Below, one piece after another: positions 56,186 to 64,000 of a DNA stretch of 64,000 nucleotides. The stretch is from Flavihumibacter stibioxidans (GTDB lineage: Bacteria > Bacteroidota > Bacteroidia > Chitinophagales > Chitinophagaceae), in assembly GCF_014332695.1 (NCBI RefSeq), contig NZ_MBUA01000023.1, positions 1 through 64,000 of the forward strand, written 5' to 3'. The position numbers and the translations under genes were made by a program. Below the pieces are notes generated by a model, which did not search any database, was not told the origin of the DNA, and saw only the letters and a program-made list of their open reading frames with translations. How positions within the stretch are numbered: the first letter of the stretch is position 1; each line of letters begins with the position of its first letter.

Positions 56186-57250
56186 TTATTGCTGGCTGGT
56201 CATTTTTTCGGCATTTTCTGCGAACTGGAGCTGGTCGATAAAATCCTGGATCTCGCCATTCAGCACTGCGTCCAGGTTATAAGAGGTGTAATTGATCCGG
56301 TGGTCGGTCACCCTTCCCTGTGGAAAATTATAGGTCCGGATCTTGGCACTGCGGTCCCCACTGCTTACCAGGCTCTTTCTATGTCTTGAAATTTCTTCTT
56401 CCTGCTTGCGGACCTGCTCTTCATAGAGCTTGGTACGCAGCATCTGCATGGCTTTTTCCCGGTTGGCCAGCTGCGTCCTCTCGGTCTGGCAGATGACAAC
56501 AGTTCCTGTTGGAATATGGGTCAGCATTACCTTGGTCTCCACCTTGTTAACGTTCTGTCCACCTGCACCTCCACTCCGGGATGTTTCCATCTTTACATCG
56601 GCATCCCTGATCTCAACATCCACTTCTTCTGCCTCCGGCATTACAGCCACCGTAGCAGCACTGGTATGCACCCGGCCGCTGGCTTCGGTTGCTGGTACCC
56701 GTTGAACCCGGTGTACACCGCTTTCAAATTTGAGGGTCCCGTACACATCATCGCCAAGCACTTCCACGTTTACTTCCTTATAACCACCAACAGTACCCTC
56801 ACTTTCACTCAGAATGGCGGTTTTCCAACCCTTGCTATTGCAATAACGCAGGTACATATTCAGCAGGTTGCCGGCAAAAAGCGAAGCTTCATCCCCACCG
56901 GTTCCCGCCCTGATTTCCAGGATCGCATTCTTTTCGTCCTGGGGATCCTTAGGTATCAGCATTTGCCTGATGGCAGCCGCCAGTTCGGTTTCCTTCTCCT
57001 CAAGGACAGGCAACTCTTCCTTTGCCAGTTCACGCAATTCGGCATCATCACCATTCAGGGCCTCGCGGTAAGTATCCAGGTCAGACAATACTGTTTTATA
57101 GGCCTCGTACTGCTGTACAATTTTTTCCAGGCTCCGGTACTCCTTGCTGAGTGCGCTGAATTGTCTGTTATCACTCACAATGGCCGGGTTGGTGAGCGCT
57201 ACCCCCAGGTCAATAAATCTGGCCTTGATCGCCTCCAGTTTGTCTAACAT
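56186..57250 (-). CDS. prfA: Peptide chain release factor 1
   Basis: 354 residues. The GGQ motif ([11 protein letters not shown], about residue 229) triggers peptidyl-tRNA hydrolysis; the RF1-type recognition region [23 protein letters not shown] contains the PxT tripeptide (PAT), specifying UAA/UAG. Length is typical of RF1. It is divergent from the amidohydrolase gene. Confidence 0.96.
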   Translation of the reverse strand: MLDKLEAIKARFIDLGVALTNPAIVSDNRQFSALSKEYRSLEKIVQQYEAYKTVLSDLDTYREALNGDDAELRELAKEELPVLEEKETELAAAIRQMLIPKDPQDEKNAILEIRAGTGGDEASLFAGNLLNMYLRYCNSKGWKTAILSESEGTVGGYKEVNVEVLGDDVYGTLKFESGVHRVQRVPATEASGRVHTSAATVAVMPEAEEVDVEIRDADVKMETSRSGGAGGQNVNKVETKVMLTHIPTGTVVICQTERTQLANREKAMQMLRTKLYEEQVRKQEEEISRHRKSLVSSGDRSAKIRTYNFPQGRVTDHRINYTSYNLDAVLNGEIQDFIDQLQFAENAEKMTSQQ

Positions 57251-57265
57251 AGTACCTATTTTTTA

Positions 57266-57294
57266 TTGCTTTCTAAACATTCCCCGCATCTTTG
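57266..57294 (+). promoter_or_regulatory. Promoter of the amidohydrolase gene
   Basis: TTG at 57266-57268, an 18-bp spacer and CATCTTTG at 57287-57294 (one mismatch to TAnnTTTG). It overlaps an upstream TTG start (57292), supporting the ATG at 57346. Confidence 0.5.
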
Positions 57295-57345
57295 CGTGAA
57301 ATCTCCCACCCTCAAAAGGCCTGCAAAATTAACTCAATTAAACGC

Positions 57346-58545
57346 ATGCGCTACCGAAAATTCAAAGCCGACCACCTTTTCACCGGAACCGCCTTCGCTC
57401 CTGCCGGGTCCGTACTCATCTCAGATAGCCATGGCCGCATTGAAACCATCCTGCCCGAATCAGAGGCCGGAGAAGATATTGAAACCTTCCGGGGCATACT
57501 GGGCCCGGGTTTCATCAACTGCCATTGCCATCTCGAACTCAGCCATATGAAGGGATCAATTCCCCCGGGTACAGGTATGGTCCCCTTCCTGCTGGCAGTA
57601 TTGGCACAAAGATCATCCCCCACCGAAAATATCCTGGAAGCCATTGCAGCCGCTGCAACACAGATGCACCTGTCCGGTATCGTTGCAGTGGGCGATATCT
57701 GCAATACTGCCGACAGCCTTTACCAAAAAACACTGGGAGGGATGGCCTATCACAATTTCATTGAAGTAAGCGGATTTGTAGGCGCCACCGCAACATCCCG
57801 GTTCCAGGCTGCCCGGCAGCTTTATGAACAGATGGCTGTCACAGGCCCGTCCAGCATTGTGCCCCATGCCCCCTACTCCGTTTCTGCTGAATTGTTCCGG
57901 TTGATCAATGCGCAGGCAGCCGGAAAGATCCTCACCATGCACAACCAGGAAAGCCCGGAAGAAAACGATTTTTTCCTTACCGGTCAGTCGCCTTTCAGGA
58001 AACTGTTTGAAGCCATTGGCGTGAACCTGGATTTTTTCACCGCCCCCGGCAAAACCAGCCTGCAGTCAGTGCTGCCGTCTCTCCACCATCCGAAACACCT
58101 TATCCTTGTTCACAACGTAGTTACCTCCCAGCAGGATCTTGACTGGCTTCACCAGCAACAGACAAACCTTCTGCAACTAAGCCCCGGACCTGCATCACAA
58201 ATCTGCTTCTGCCTTTGCCCCAATGCCAACCAATACATCAGCAATTCGCTGCCACCGGTGGAATTATTCATGAAAAATAACTGCCGCATTGTGCTGGGCA
58301 CCGACAGCCTGGCATCGAACTACCAGTTAAATATAACCGAAGAAATGAAAACACTGCAGGAGTCAATGCCGGCAATTGATCCCGGGCAGATCCTGCAATG
58401 GGCTACTGCAAATGGCGCGGAGGCGCTGGGAATCAGCGACCGGTTCGGCACAATTGAAAAGGGAAAAACACCCGGCATCGTACATATTGAAACAACTGAG
58501 AACAAAGGCCGCACCATATTCAGGAATAGTACGCGGATAATATAG
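57346..58545 (+). CDS. Amidohydrolase-superfamily deaminase-like enzyme
   Basis: 399 residues from the ATG at 57346 (MRYRKFKADHLFTG); the frame extends to a TTG at 57292 that overlaps the promoter. TIM-barrel amidohydrolase motifs: GPGFINCHCHLELSHMKG, VPHAPYSVSAELF, HNQESPEEND, LVHN and LGTDSLASNYQLN with the catalytic aspartate. This pattern matches the MtaD/TrzA subgroup (aminofutalosine deaminase, SAH/MTA deaminase, chlorohydrolases). Which substrate it uses cannot be told; aminofutalosine deaminase for menaquinone synthesis is one possibility. Confidence 0.85.
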   Translation: MRYRKFKADHLFTGTAFAPAGSVLISDSHGRIETILPESEAGEDIETFRGILGPGFINCHCHLELSHMKGSIPPGTGMVPFLLAVLAQRSSPTENILEAIAAAATQMHLSGIVAVGDICNTADSLYQKTLGGMAYHNFIEVSGFVGATATSRFQAARQLYEQMAVTGPSSIVPHAPYSVSAELFRLINAQAAGKILTMHNQESPEENDFFLTGQSPFRKLFEAIGVNLDFFTAPGKTSLQSVLPSLHHPKHLILVHNVVTSQQDLDWLHQQQTNLLQLSPGPASQICFCLCPNANQYISNSLPPVELFMKNNCRIVLGTDSLASNYQLNITEEMKTLQESMPAIDPGQILQWATANGAEALGISDRFGTIEKGKTPGIVHIETTENKGRTIFRNSTRII

Positions 58546-58554
58546 CCAGGTTAC

Positions 58555-59634
58555 TTAAAATGCTGCCGCAAACGAAACAGTCACCAATGGTGAACTACTA
58601 ACGGGGATGCCTGAACGAACAAACACCGGTTCTCGCCCCCGCAGCCATTTGCCCTCCAGCCTTACAGCAACCTGTTTCGCAGGAAAGAAATCCATATTGA
58701 AGGATGCGCCAAAGACACTGAACCCTTCTCCTTTAGCCGTCCTGATGATCACTTCTTCAGGATCGTGGTAGTATTCCGCCCTGGCTGCCATGGCCCATTT
58801 ATCCGAGTGACTGTACCTCGCAATAATTACGGGCGTCAGCCAATGATTCATTTCAGCCATCCCTTTATACCGTTGCTCCAGGCCCAGGTCAAATCCGGCC
58901 GTTAACTCAACACGTTTTTCCAGCTGAAATATGCCGTAAAAATTATTGAAGTAACGCATTTTCCGAAGGCTGTCCGGATAATCCGTTCCAAGGAAACTGC
59001 TCCAGTTTAGGGTAACATTACCGCTAGGTTTATATTGAAGCTGGGTTCCAAAGGACGGAGTTGAGTTTCCGGAAACCCGCCTGATGCGCTGCCAGCCATT
59101 CAGCCATAAAAAAGCAGCCTGCATCTTTTCGTTTGCACTGGTATAGCTGAGCTTTATTCCCGCTTCATAATAGGGTGAATTATCTGCCATCATGCTGCGG
59201 GTAACTGTCCGGCAATCCTTGCCGATGGCAGATTCAAACCCGATGTGCGAAGGCATGATGCCGGCATCCAGCCAGAGGTTTGCAGATTTCGCCAGCTTTA
59301 TGCCCACATTTGCCTCAAAGATATTCTTCAGCACCCCGGGTTCGGCAGCATAATTGGCATTCATGTATGTGCCGGCAGCCAGTGCAAGATTGGCCCTTGC
59401 CCCAGGCGCAATCAATCCGGCTTTTACATAGCCGATATTAAGATTGACTTCATTGTGCCGGTTGTGGCTGTAAATAAATCCAGGTCTTTCGTCACCTTCC
59501 GGCCGATTGAAATCATACCCATAATAGGCTTCCAGGTAAGCGCTGAAACTGACGACAGCATTCTTTTCCTCCTGTGCTATAATGGAGAAGGGATAAGATA
59601 AGATCATCATGACCAATATCAGCCATCGTTTCAT
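58555..59634 (-). CDS. Putative beta-barrel porin-2 (OmpL-like)
   Basis: 359 residues with a signal peptide (cleavage after SIIAQ). The pattern SFSAYLEAYYGYDFNRPEGDERP...YSHNRHNEVNLNIGYVKAG matches the OmpL-like beta-barrel porin-2 family. Regularly spaced amphipathic strands run to a C-terminal VTVSFAAAF with terminal Phe. Solute specificity is unknown. It ends 9 bp from the convergent amidohydrolase gene. Confidence 0.85.
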   Translation of the reverse strand: MKRWLILVMMILSYPFSIIAQEEKNAVVSFSAYLEAYYGYDFNRPEGDERPGFIYSHNRHNEVNLNIGYVKAGLIAPGARANLALAAGTYMNANYAAEPGVLKNIFEANVGIKLAKSANLWLDAGIMPSHIGFESAIGKDCRTVTRSMMADNSPYYEAGIKLSYTSANEKMQAAFLWLNGWQRIRRVSGNSTPSFGTQLQYKPSGNVTLNWSSFLGTDYPDSLRKMRYFNNFYGIFQLEKRVELTAGFDLGLEQRYKGMAEMNHWLTPVIIARYSHSDKWAMAARAEYYHDPEEVIIRTAKGEGFSVFGASFNMDFFPAKQVAVRLEGKWLRGREPVFVRSGIPVSSSPLVTVSFAAAF

Positions 59635-59669
59635 ACCACAAAACTATTTGATTATTATCACTCTTTACG

Positions 59670-60407
59670 CTAGCCGAGTACCTCCTGTAAAACAGGCAGT
59701 GACCGCAGGTGCCCGAATTCTGCCACGTGCAGTACATAATAAGCTTCCAGCATCTGCAGTAAATAACGCCGCGCAGTAACCGGCAGCCTGATTTCTTCCA
59801 TTTCGGCAGGCTGCATCACCCGCAGAAACTGCGCAATCACTTCGCTGTTGTATCCGTCCAGGTAAAACTGATGGGCAGGCGCCTGGGGCACAAACAACCC
59901 TTCCTGCAAATCGAGACAACTGTTCCCGGCGCTGTATTCATCAGGTATTCGAAAACCAAAAAAATTCGCCAGGTGCAATGAAAAGAATATGGGGAAATTC
60001 GCCACCACCGCCGGTGAAGCCTTATCGAGGTGCAGCATCACATCTTCCACAAAATAAAATAGCTCCGGATTGGCCTCCGGTTCTTTCAGGCATTTCTGCA
60101 ATAGTTCCACCATAAAGGTGGCCACCGATCCCTTGAAAACATCAAAGAAGATATGCTGGTACAATACAGACCAGCGGTATTCCCTGATCCTTTGCAGGTT
60201 TTTCTGTTCCTGGTGATACACCACCAGGTCAAGCAGTGCACCAGGCTGAAAAAGATTTGCCCTGGTCCCGGTTTTTTTGGAAGCCGACCGCACACCATTT
60301 ACGATATAACTCTGCTGCCCGAACAACTCGGTAAACACTGAAACAATAATACTTGTTTCTCCGTACTTCACGGTTCTAAGCACAATCCCCCGGGTGTTAA
60401 AATTCAT
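59670..60407 (-). CDS. recO: DNA repair protein RecO
   Basis: 245 residues. RecO loads RecA onto SSB-covered ssDNA with RecR. N-terminal OB fold: TRGIVLRTVKYGETSIIVSVFTELFGQQSYIVNGVR. A helical C-terminal domain follows (ANFFGFRIPD); the zinc-finger cysteines of some RecO proteins are absent, as is usual in Bacteroidota. Its start overlaps the porZ end by 4 bp (60404-60407). Confidence 0.93.
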   Translation of the reverse strand: MNFNTRGIVLRTVKYGETSIIVSVFTELFGQQSYIVNGVRSASKKTGTRANLFQPGALLDLVVYHQEQKNLQRIREYRWSVLYQHIFFDVFKGSVATFMVELLQKCLKEPEANPELFYFVEDVMLHLDKASPAVVANFPIFFSLHLANFFGFRIPDEYSAGNSCLDLQEGLFVPQAPAHQFYLDGYNSEVIAQFLRVMQPAEMEEIRLPVTARRYLLQMLEAYYVLHVAEFGHLRSLPVLQEVLG

Positions 60408-62650
60408 GGCTCGCGTTGAATGAAAACAATTTTTGTTACTGCCTGTTCTTTCCTGGTATCATCGGTTACAAACACAAGATAAACACCGGTTGAAATCTTT
60501 CTTCCATTTATATCAAGCCCGTTCCAGGTTGCCTGTCCGCCCAACGCCCTACCCTGGTAAACCAGCCTGCCATTCATTTCGGTGATCTTCACCATTGCAT
60601 TATTGACAAGCCCCCTGATGGCAATCTGCCCCGTATAGGAAGGAGGTACCGGATTCGGATATACTATTACGTTAGTATTCGTCGCGCTGCCTTCCGTAGC
60701 ATCCGATTTATAGGAACAGATTCCTTTGGCTGTTGAAAAAATCACCGTTCCCGTAACCGGATCAATGGCGATTTTCCTGATATCATTGTCCGGGAGCGGA
60801 CTGTTGGCTGTAGTGAAGCGCTGCAGGGTTTTCTCTCCTCCCGCGCTGATCAGCCAGGCCCCGTTTCTGGTACCGATCCATTTCCTGTTGGCACCATCCA
60901 GGGCCATGGCCTGAACGGATTCGCCGCTGAAAAGGTAGCCGGCAAAATTATCGGTTTGCACCACAGGTAAAATGGCTTCACAGCCCCGGGAACTGAATAC
61001 TTTCGAGGGGCATTGTACAATACCAATTCCGTTATTGGTTCCCACCCAGATAAATCCGAATGCATCCTGCATAATGCTCAGCACATGATTGGACGGAAGG
61101 TTGCCATTGCCTTGTCCGGCGCGGTAATATTTCCATTGGTCATCACCGGTATTCTCTATTCCTGCACCATGATTGAAACAAAAGAGGCCATTCCCTCCGG
61201 GGGAGATAATCCATTTCTGGTTGGCATCATCCACCAGTACCTGGGAAAGAGACAGTTCAGGGTAAAAAAATGGTACCCGGAAGCGGCGGAAATCCCCTCC
61301 TTCCAAACGTACCACCAGGCCATTTTCTGCGCCATCGTTACTGATCCACAGCCTGTTTTCACCGTCTGCTGCCATCCCCCCAACCCGGAAGGAGTTCGGA
61401 TCATTTAATGCCGGCGACAATAACGGGGCTTTCAGCAGTTCAAAATTTTCCTGTTCCTTTTTTAACAGGCCGCTGCCCGAAGACCCGGCCCAAAAAATGC
61501 CGGACCTGTCTGCCAGCAGGGGACCAATATTCCCGAATCCGGCGGGAAGCGTTTGATCATTACTGTTATATATGGTCCAGGTTCCCGAAACAAACCTGCT
61601 GAGGGCATTTCCGGTTGCGACCCACCATTCCCCGTTCCCGGCAACAATATCACCACTGCCGGTTGCGGCGGGCGAATTTGGGATGACCGGCACAATTTCC
61701 CGGCCATTTAATTCCAGCAATCCGTTGCGGGCATCTGCCACCCAGAGGGAGCCATCAAATTCCAGCGCCTGCCTGGGATCAGACAGCCCTCCACCGGTAA
61801 TTGTTTGCAGACCCACTCCATCTGTATTCAACTCAATAAGCCTTGCTTCCTGGCCGGACTGCTGGCCGATATATATTTTACCGCCGGAATAGTCAAGGCT
61901 ATTCCAGTTACGGTCATCCTCATAGATTTTTTCAAACACACCGGAACCGAGGTGGTAGAGTGCCGGCCCCTGTTGTACCATCAAGCGGCCGCCTGCATAC
62001 AAAACTTTATGAACCTCACCCGCAGGCAAACCTGCTGTCCCGGATAAAATCTCCCAGTTCCGGTAATCAGCCAGGTTCAGACCCGACCGGGGTGCACGCT
62101 TTAATCCCTGCGCAGTAGCAGCATAATAATACTGCCCGTCTGAACTCACTGCATTCACTTTCGTATAGGCACCTCCGTTACCAACCACCCAGCTGTCACC
62201 GATTTCCGGTTTGACCATATTGAGTACCACGATGGCAAAGCCGGTTGACAACAGGCAGCGGTCGTTTTCACCGTATATGTGGTAGATGGTTTTGTCGCCA
62301 TTGATGGGTTTCAGGCGGAGGGCGTTGACATTCCTGACTACCCCATCATTCAGGATGTCAATATTGCTGTTCCGGTAGGCGATGACCAGTTGATTGGAGG
62401 CATGATGGAAAACAGTTTGCACCCCGGTTTCTGCCAGCCCGGTGATCCGGTTATACCGTATGATGGATTGATCACCTGATGAAATACTGAAAACAGAATA
62501 AGGAGTAGCGGTGAATAGGTGGTTTTCTGTCGCCGCCAGCGAGATGGCCTGGTTATAGGGAAGATGTTCCTGCCAGCTGCCAATGGGTTGTGCCCGCAAT
62601 GGCTGGTAAACGGACAAGCATCCGATAAGAAAAAGGAGCAGGTAACGCAT
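60404..62650 (-). CDS. porZ: Type IX secretion system protein PorZ
   Basis: 748 residues with a signal peptide. The N-terminal PorZ-type beta-propeller opens with PIGSWQEHLPYNQAISLA, a strongly conserved PorZ start; two seven-bladed propellers are implied. Two-component-regulator-propeller blades (GFIWVGTNNGIGI, RKWIGTRNGAWL) follow. The C-terminus is a T9SS type A sorting-like domain (VIVYPNPVPPSYTGQIAIR, STGVYLVFV). PorZ acts on the surface with the PorU sortase complex, attaching cargo to anionic LPS. It is evidence that the organism exports the surface proteins in this window through type IX secretion. It overlaps recO by 4 bp. Confidence 0.9.
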   Translation of the reverse strand: MRYLLLFLIGCLSVYQPLRAQPIGSWQEHLPYNQAISLAATENHLFTATPYSVFSISSGDQSIIRYNRITGLAETGVQTVFHHASNQLVIAYRNSNIDILNDGVVRNVNALRLKPINGDKTIYHIYGENDRCLLSTGFAIVVLNMVKPEIGDSWVVGNGGAYTKVNAVSSDGQYYYAATAQGLKRAPRSGLNLADYRNWEILSGTAGLPAGEVHKVLYAGGRLMVQQGPALYHLGSGVFEKIYEDDRNWNSLDYSGGKIYIGQQSGQEARLIELNTDGVGLQTITGGGLSDPRQALEFDGSLWVADARNGLLELNGREIVPVIPNSPAATGSGDIVAGNGEWWVATGNALSRFVSGTWTIYNSNDQTLPAGFGNIGPLLADRSGIFWAGSSGSGLLKKEQENFELLKAPLLSPALNDPNSFRVGGMAADGENRLWISNDGAENGLVVRLEGGDFRRFRVPFFYPELSLSQVLVDDANQKWIISPGGNGLFCFNHGAGIENTGDDQWKYYRAGQGNGNLPSNHVLSIMQDAFGFIWVGTNNGIGIVQCPSKVFSSRGCEAILPVVQTDNFAGYLFSGESVQAMALDGANRKWIGTRNGAWLISAGGEKTLQRFTTANSPLPDNDIRKIAIDPVTGTVIFSTAKGICSYKSDATEGSATNTNVIVYPNPVPPSYTGQIAIRGLVNNAMVKITEMNGRLVYQGRALGGQATWNGLDINGRKISTGVYLVFVTDDTRKEQAVTKIVFIQREP

Positions 62651-62748
62651 AGAAACCCAAAGTTAACCGCTTCGGGTCTGGTTTTGTCGGGCTAATAGCG
62701 GTAAAATGGTTTTCTTTGCGGGCAATTATCAGTAAAACCAGCATCACT

Positions 62749-64000
62749 ATGTGGCATCAACTGGGATCCATTGTTCTGAAATACCGTATTCTCCTGTTGA
62801 CAATACTACTGGCAGCTACCGCCTTCATGGGCTATCACGCCAGCAAAGTGCAGATGAGTTACGAGTTCGCAAAGGCCATCCCGACAAATAACCCCAAGCT
62901 CAAAGCCTACCTGGCCTTTAAGGAACAATTCGGGGAAGATGGCAATATGCTGGTAATTGGTGCAAAAACCGACAGCCTGTTCAATGAAAAAGTGTTCAAC
63001 GACTACCGGAAACTCCAGAAAGATTTGAAAAAACTGACAGGTGTTGAAAATATCCTTGCCATCCCGGGTGCGGTGAACCTCAAAAAAAATGACAGTACAG
63101 AGAAACTGCAATCCCACCTGATTTTTCCGGAAGGCGACCTCCCACAGGCAGCCATTGACACCGCAGTAGCGGAGTTCAGGAACCTGCCATTTTACAGGGG
63201 ACTGCTTTACAATCCTGAGACCAATGCCTACCTGATGGCCCTGACCATCAACAAGAATATCCTGGCATCGCCTAAAAGAACAAAGGTGGTTGCTGAAGTG
63301 CTGGCCCTTGCGGAAGCATTCAGCCAGAAACATAATATCACCCTGCACTACAGCGGCCTGCCGCTGATCCGTACCCAGATGGCCGACAGAATCGCAAAAG
63401 AAATGCGCTGGCTGCTGATTGGTTCACTTGTGTTGTCGGCTGTTATTTTACTCCTGTTTTTCAGGAGCATCAGCGCCACTTTAATTTCCCTGGCTGTGGT
63501 GATCATGGGCGTGGTATGGAGTGTGGGCACCATCGAATTACTGGGTTATAAAATCACCCTGCTCACGGCATTGATTCCGCCGCTTATCGTAGTGATCGGA
63601 ATTCCCAACTGCATTTATTTCCTGAATAAATACCATGTAAGCTGGAATGAAACGGGGGATAAAAATGAAGCAATCCGAACCATGGTTTCCAAAATGGGAG
63701 TCATAACCCTGTTCTGCAATATTGCCGCCGCAATCGGGTTCGCGGTATTTGCCCTTACCAAGAGCGCCATCCTCAAGGAATTTGGTGTGGTGGCAGGCAT
63801 AAATATCATGGTCATTTTCCTGATCTCCTTCATCTTCATACCGGTTGTATTGAGTTTCCTGCGTGTACCCAAATCACGGCATACCCGCTATCTCGATAAT
63901 AAATGGCTGCTGGCGGTACTCGACAAACTGGAAATATGGTCTTTGAACCACCGCAGATTAATTTATGGCCTTACCGCCATCCTCACCATTGCCGCCATCA
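62749..64000 (+). CDS. MMPL/RND-superfamily exporter, C-terminus outside window
   Basis: At least 417 residues from the ATG at 62749. TM1 (IVLKYRILLLTILLAATAFMG) precedes a ~190-residue periplasmic domain (YEFAKAIPTNNPKLKAYLAFKEQFGEDGNMLVIG), followed by five further helices including VVIMGVVWSVGTIELLG and IGIPNCIYFLNKYH. This is half of a 12-helix RND-superfamily transporter of the MMPL/SSD kind, often annotated as 'predicted exporter'. Substrate may be lipids or hopanoids; unproven. A TTTG at 62683-62686 and TTTCTTTG at 62711-62718 may form its promoter. Confidence 0.88.
   Translation, partial: MWHQLGSIVLKYRILLLTILLAATAFMGYHASKVQMSYEFAKAIPTNNPKLKAYLAFKEQFGEDGNMLVIGAKTDSLFNEKVFNDYRKLQKDLKKLTGVENILAIPGAVNLKKNDSTEKLQSHLIFPEGDLPQAAIDTAVAEFRNLPFYRGLLYNPETNAYLMALTINKNILASPKRTKVVAEVLALAEAFSQKHNITLHYSGLPLIRTQMADRIAKEMRWLLIGSLVLSAVILLLFFRSISATLISLAVVIMGVVWSVGTIELLGYKITLLTALIPPLIVVIGIPNCIYFLNKYHVSWNETGDKNEAIRTMVSKMGVITLFCNIAAAIGFAVFALTKSAILKEFGVVAGINIMVIFLISFIFIPVVLSFLRVPKSRHTRYLDNKWLLAVLDKLEIWSLNHRRLIYGLTAILTIAAI

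Overview
The window looks like a chromosomal segment of a Bacteroidota bacterium, most probably Chitinophagaceae or a close relative. The evidence is type IX secretion signatures (PorZ, a gliding-motility-type C-terminal sorting domain), TonB-dependent receptors with carboxypeptidase-regulatory-like N-termini, DUF1501/DUF1800 partners, two metal-efflux adaptors with Bacteroidota-style heavy-metal domains, and promoters with the TAnnTTTG -7 element instead of a sigma-70 -10 box. No rRNA, tRNA, CRISPR array, transposase or phage gene was seen.

Layout. 1-7085 (-): the N-terminal ~2360 residues of a giant repetitive surface protein that runs off the left edge. 7605-12102 (-): a DksA/TraR-like protein with a histone-H1-like tail, and a type-2 isoleucyl-tRNA synthetase with an inverted HIGH motif (GIHH). 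12630-14822 (-): a FecA-like TonB receptor, divergent from hemN (15035-16423). 16529-17368: an ATP-cone/Mrr-type nuclease fusion. 17456-27356: a heavy-metal (probably copper/silver) efflux island of HYC_CC_PP protein, frameshifted DUF3347 lipoprotein, a CusA-like pump split by an in-frame stop, a TolC-like channel, two adaptors, a TlpA-like thioredoxin and a Cys-rich propeller lipoprotein. 27361-37271: a nearly complete haem cluster (hemJ, hemH, hemA, hemC, hemD, hemE, hemF, hemB, a YciI-like gene, hemL). 37363-41379: a siderophore-type TonB receptor, ferritin, and an AraC-type regulator with a cysteine cluster. 41679-64000: mostly housekeeping genes (gyrB, serS, gcvH, prfA, recO, porZ) mixed with secreted proteins, an AlkB-type hydroxylase, an M43-type metalloprotease, an amidohydrolase, an outer-membrane barrel and a truncated RND/MMPL exporter.

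How the parts work together. Iron and haem link much of the first two thirds. With hemN, the haem cluster covers glutamyl-tRNA to protohaem, with both oxygen-dependent and oxygen-independent coproporphyrinogen oxidases. Two TonB receptors about 25 kb apart share one promoter architecture: a tandem repeat of a GATTGCG-cored motif (21-22 bp period), with the proximal core exactly 25 bp from a GAnnTTTGCG -7-like element. One site lies between a receptor and hemN, the other between a receptor and ferritin, next to the AraC regulator. I read this as a small iron regulon.

Other non-coding structure: four nested palindromes of two sequence types with the same design; octamer arrays (SACCCATT) that often supply stop codons at gene ends and bracket a four-helix-bundle gene in inverted orientation; and a candidate small RNA near 55770-55962. 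Signs of decay are the frameshifted DUF3347 gene, the split efflux pump and a crumbled ECF sigma/anti-sigma pair between gcvH and vanZ.
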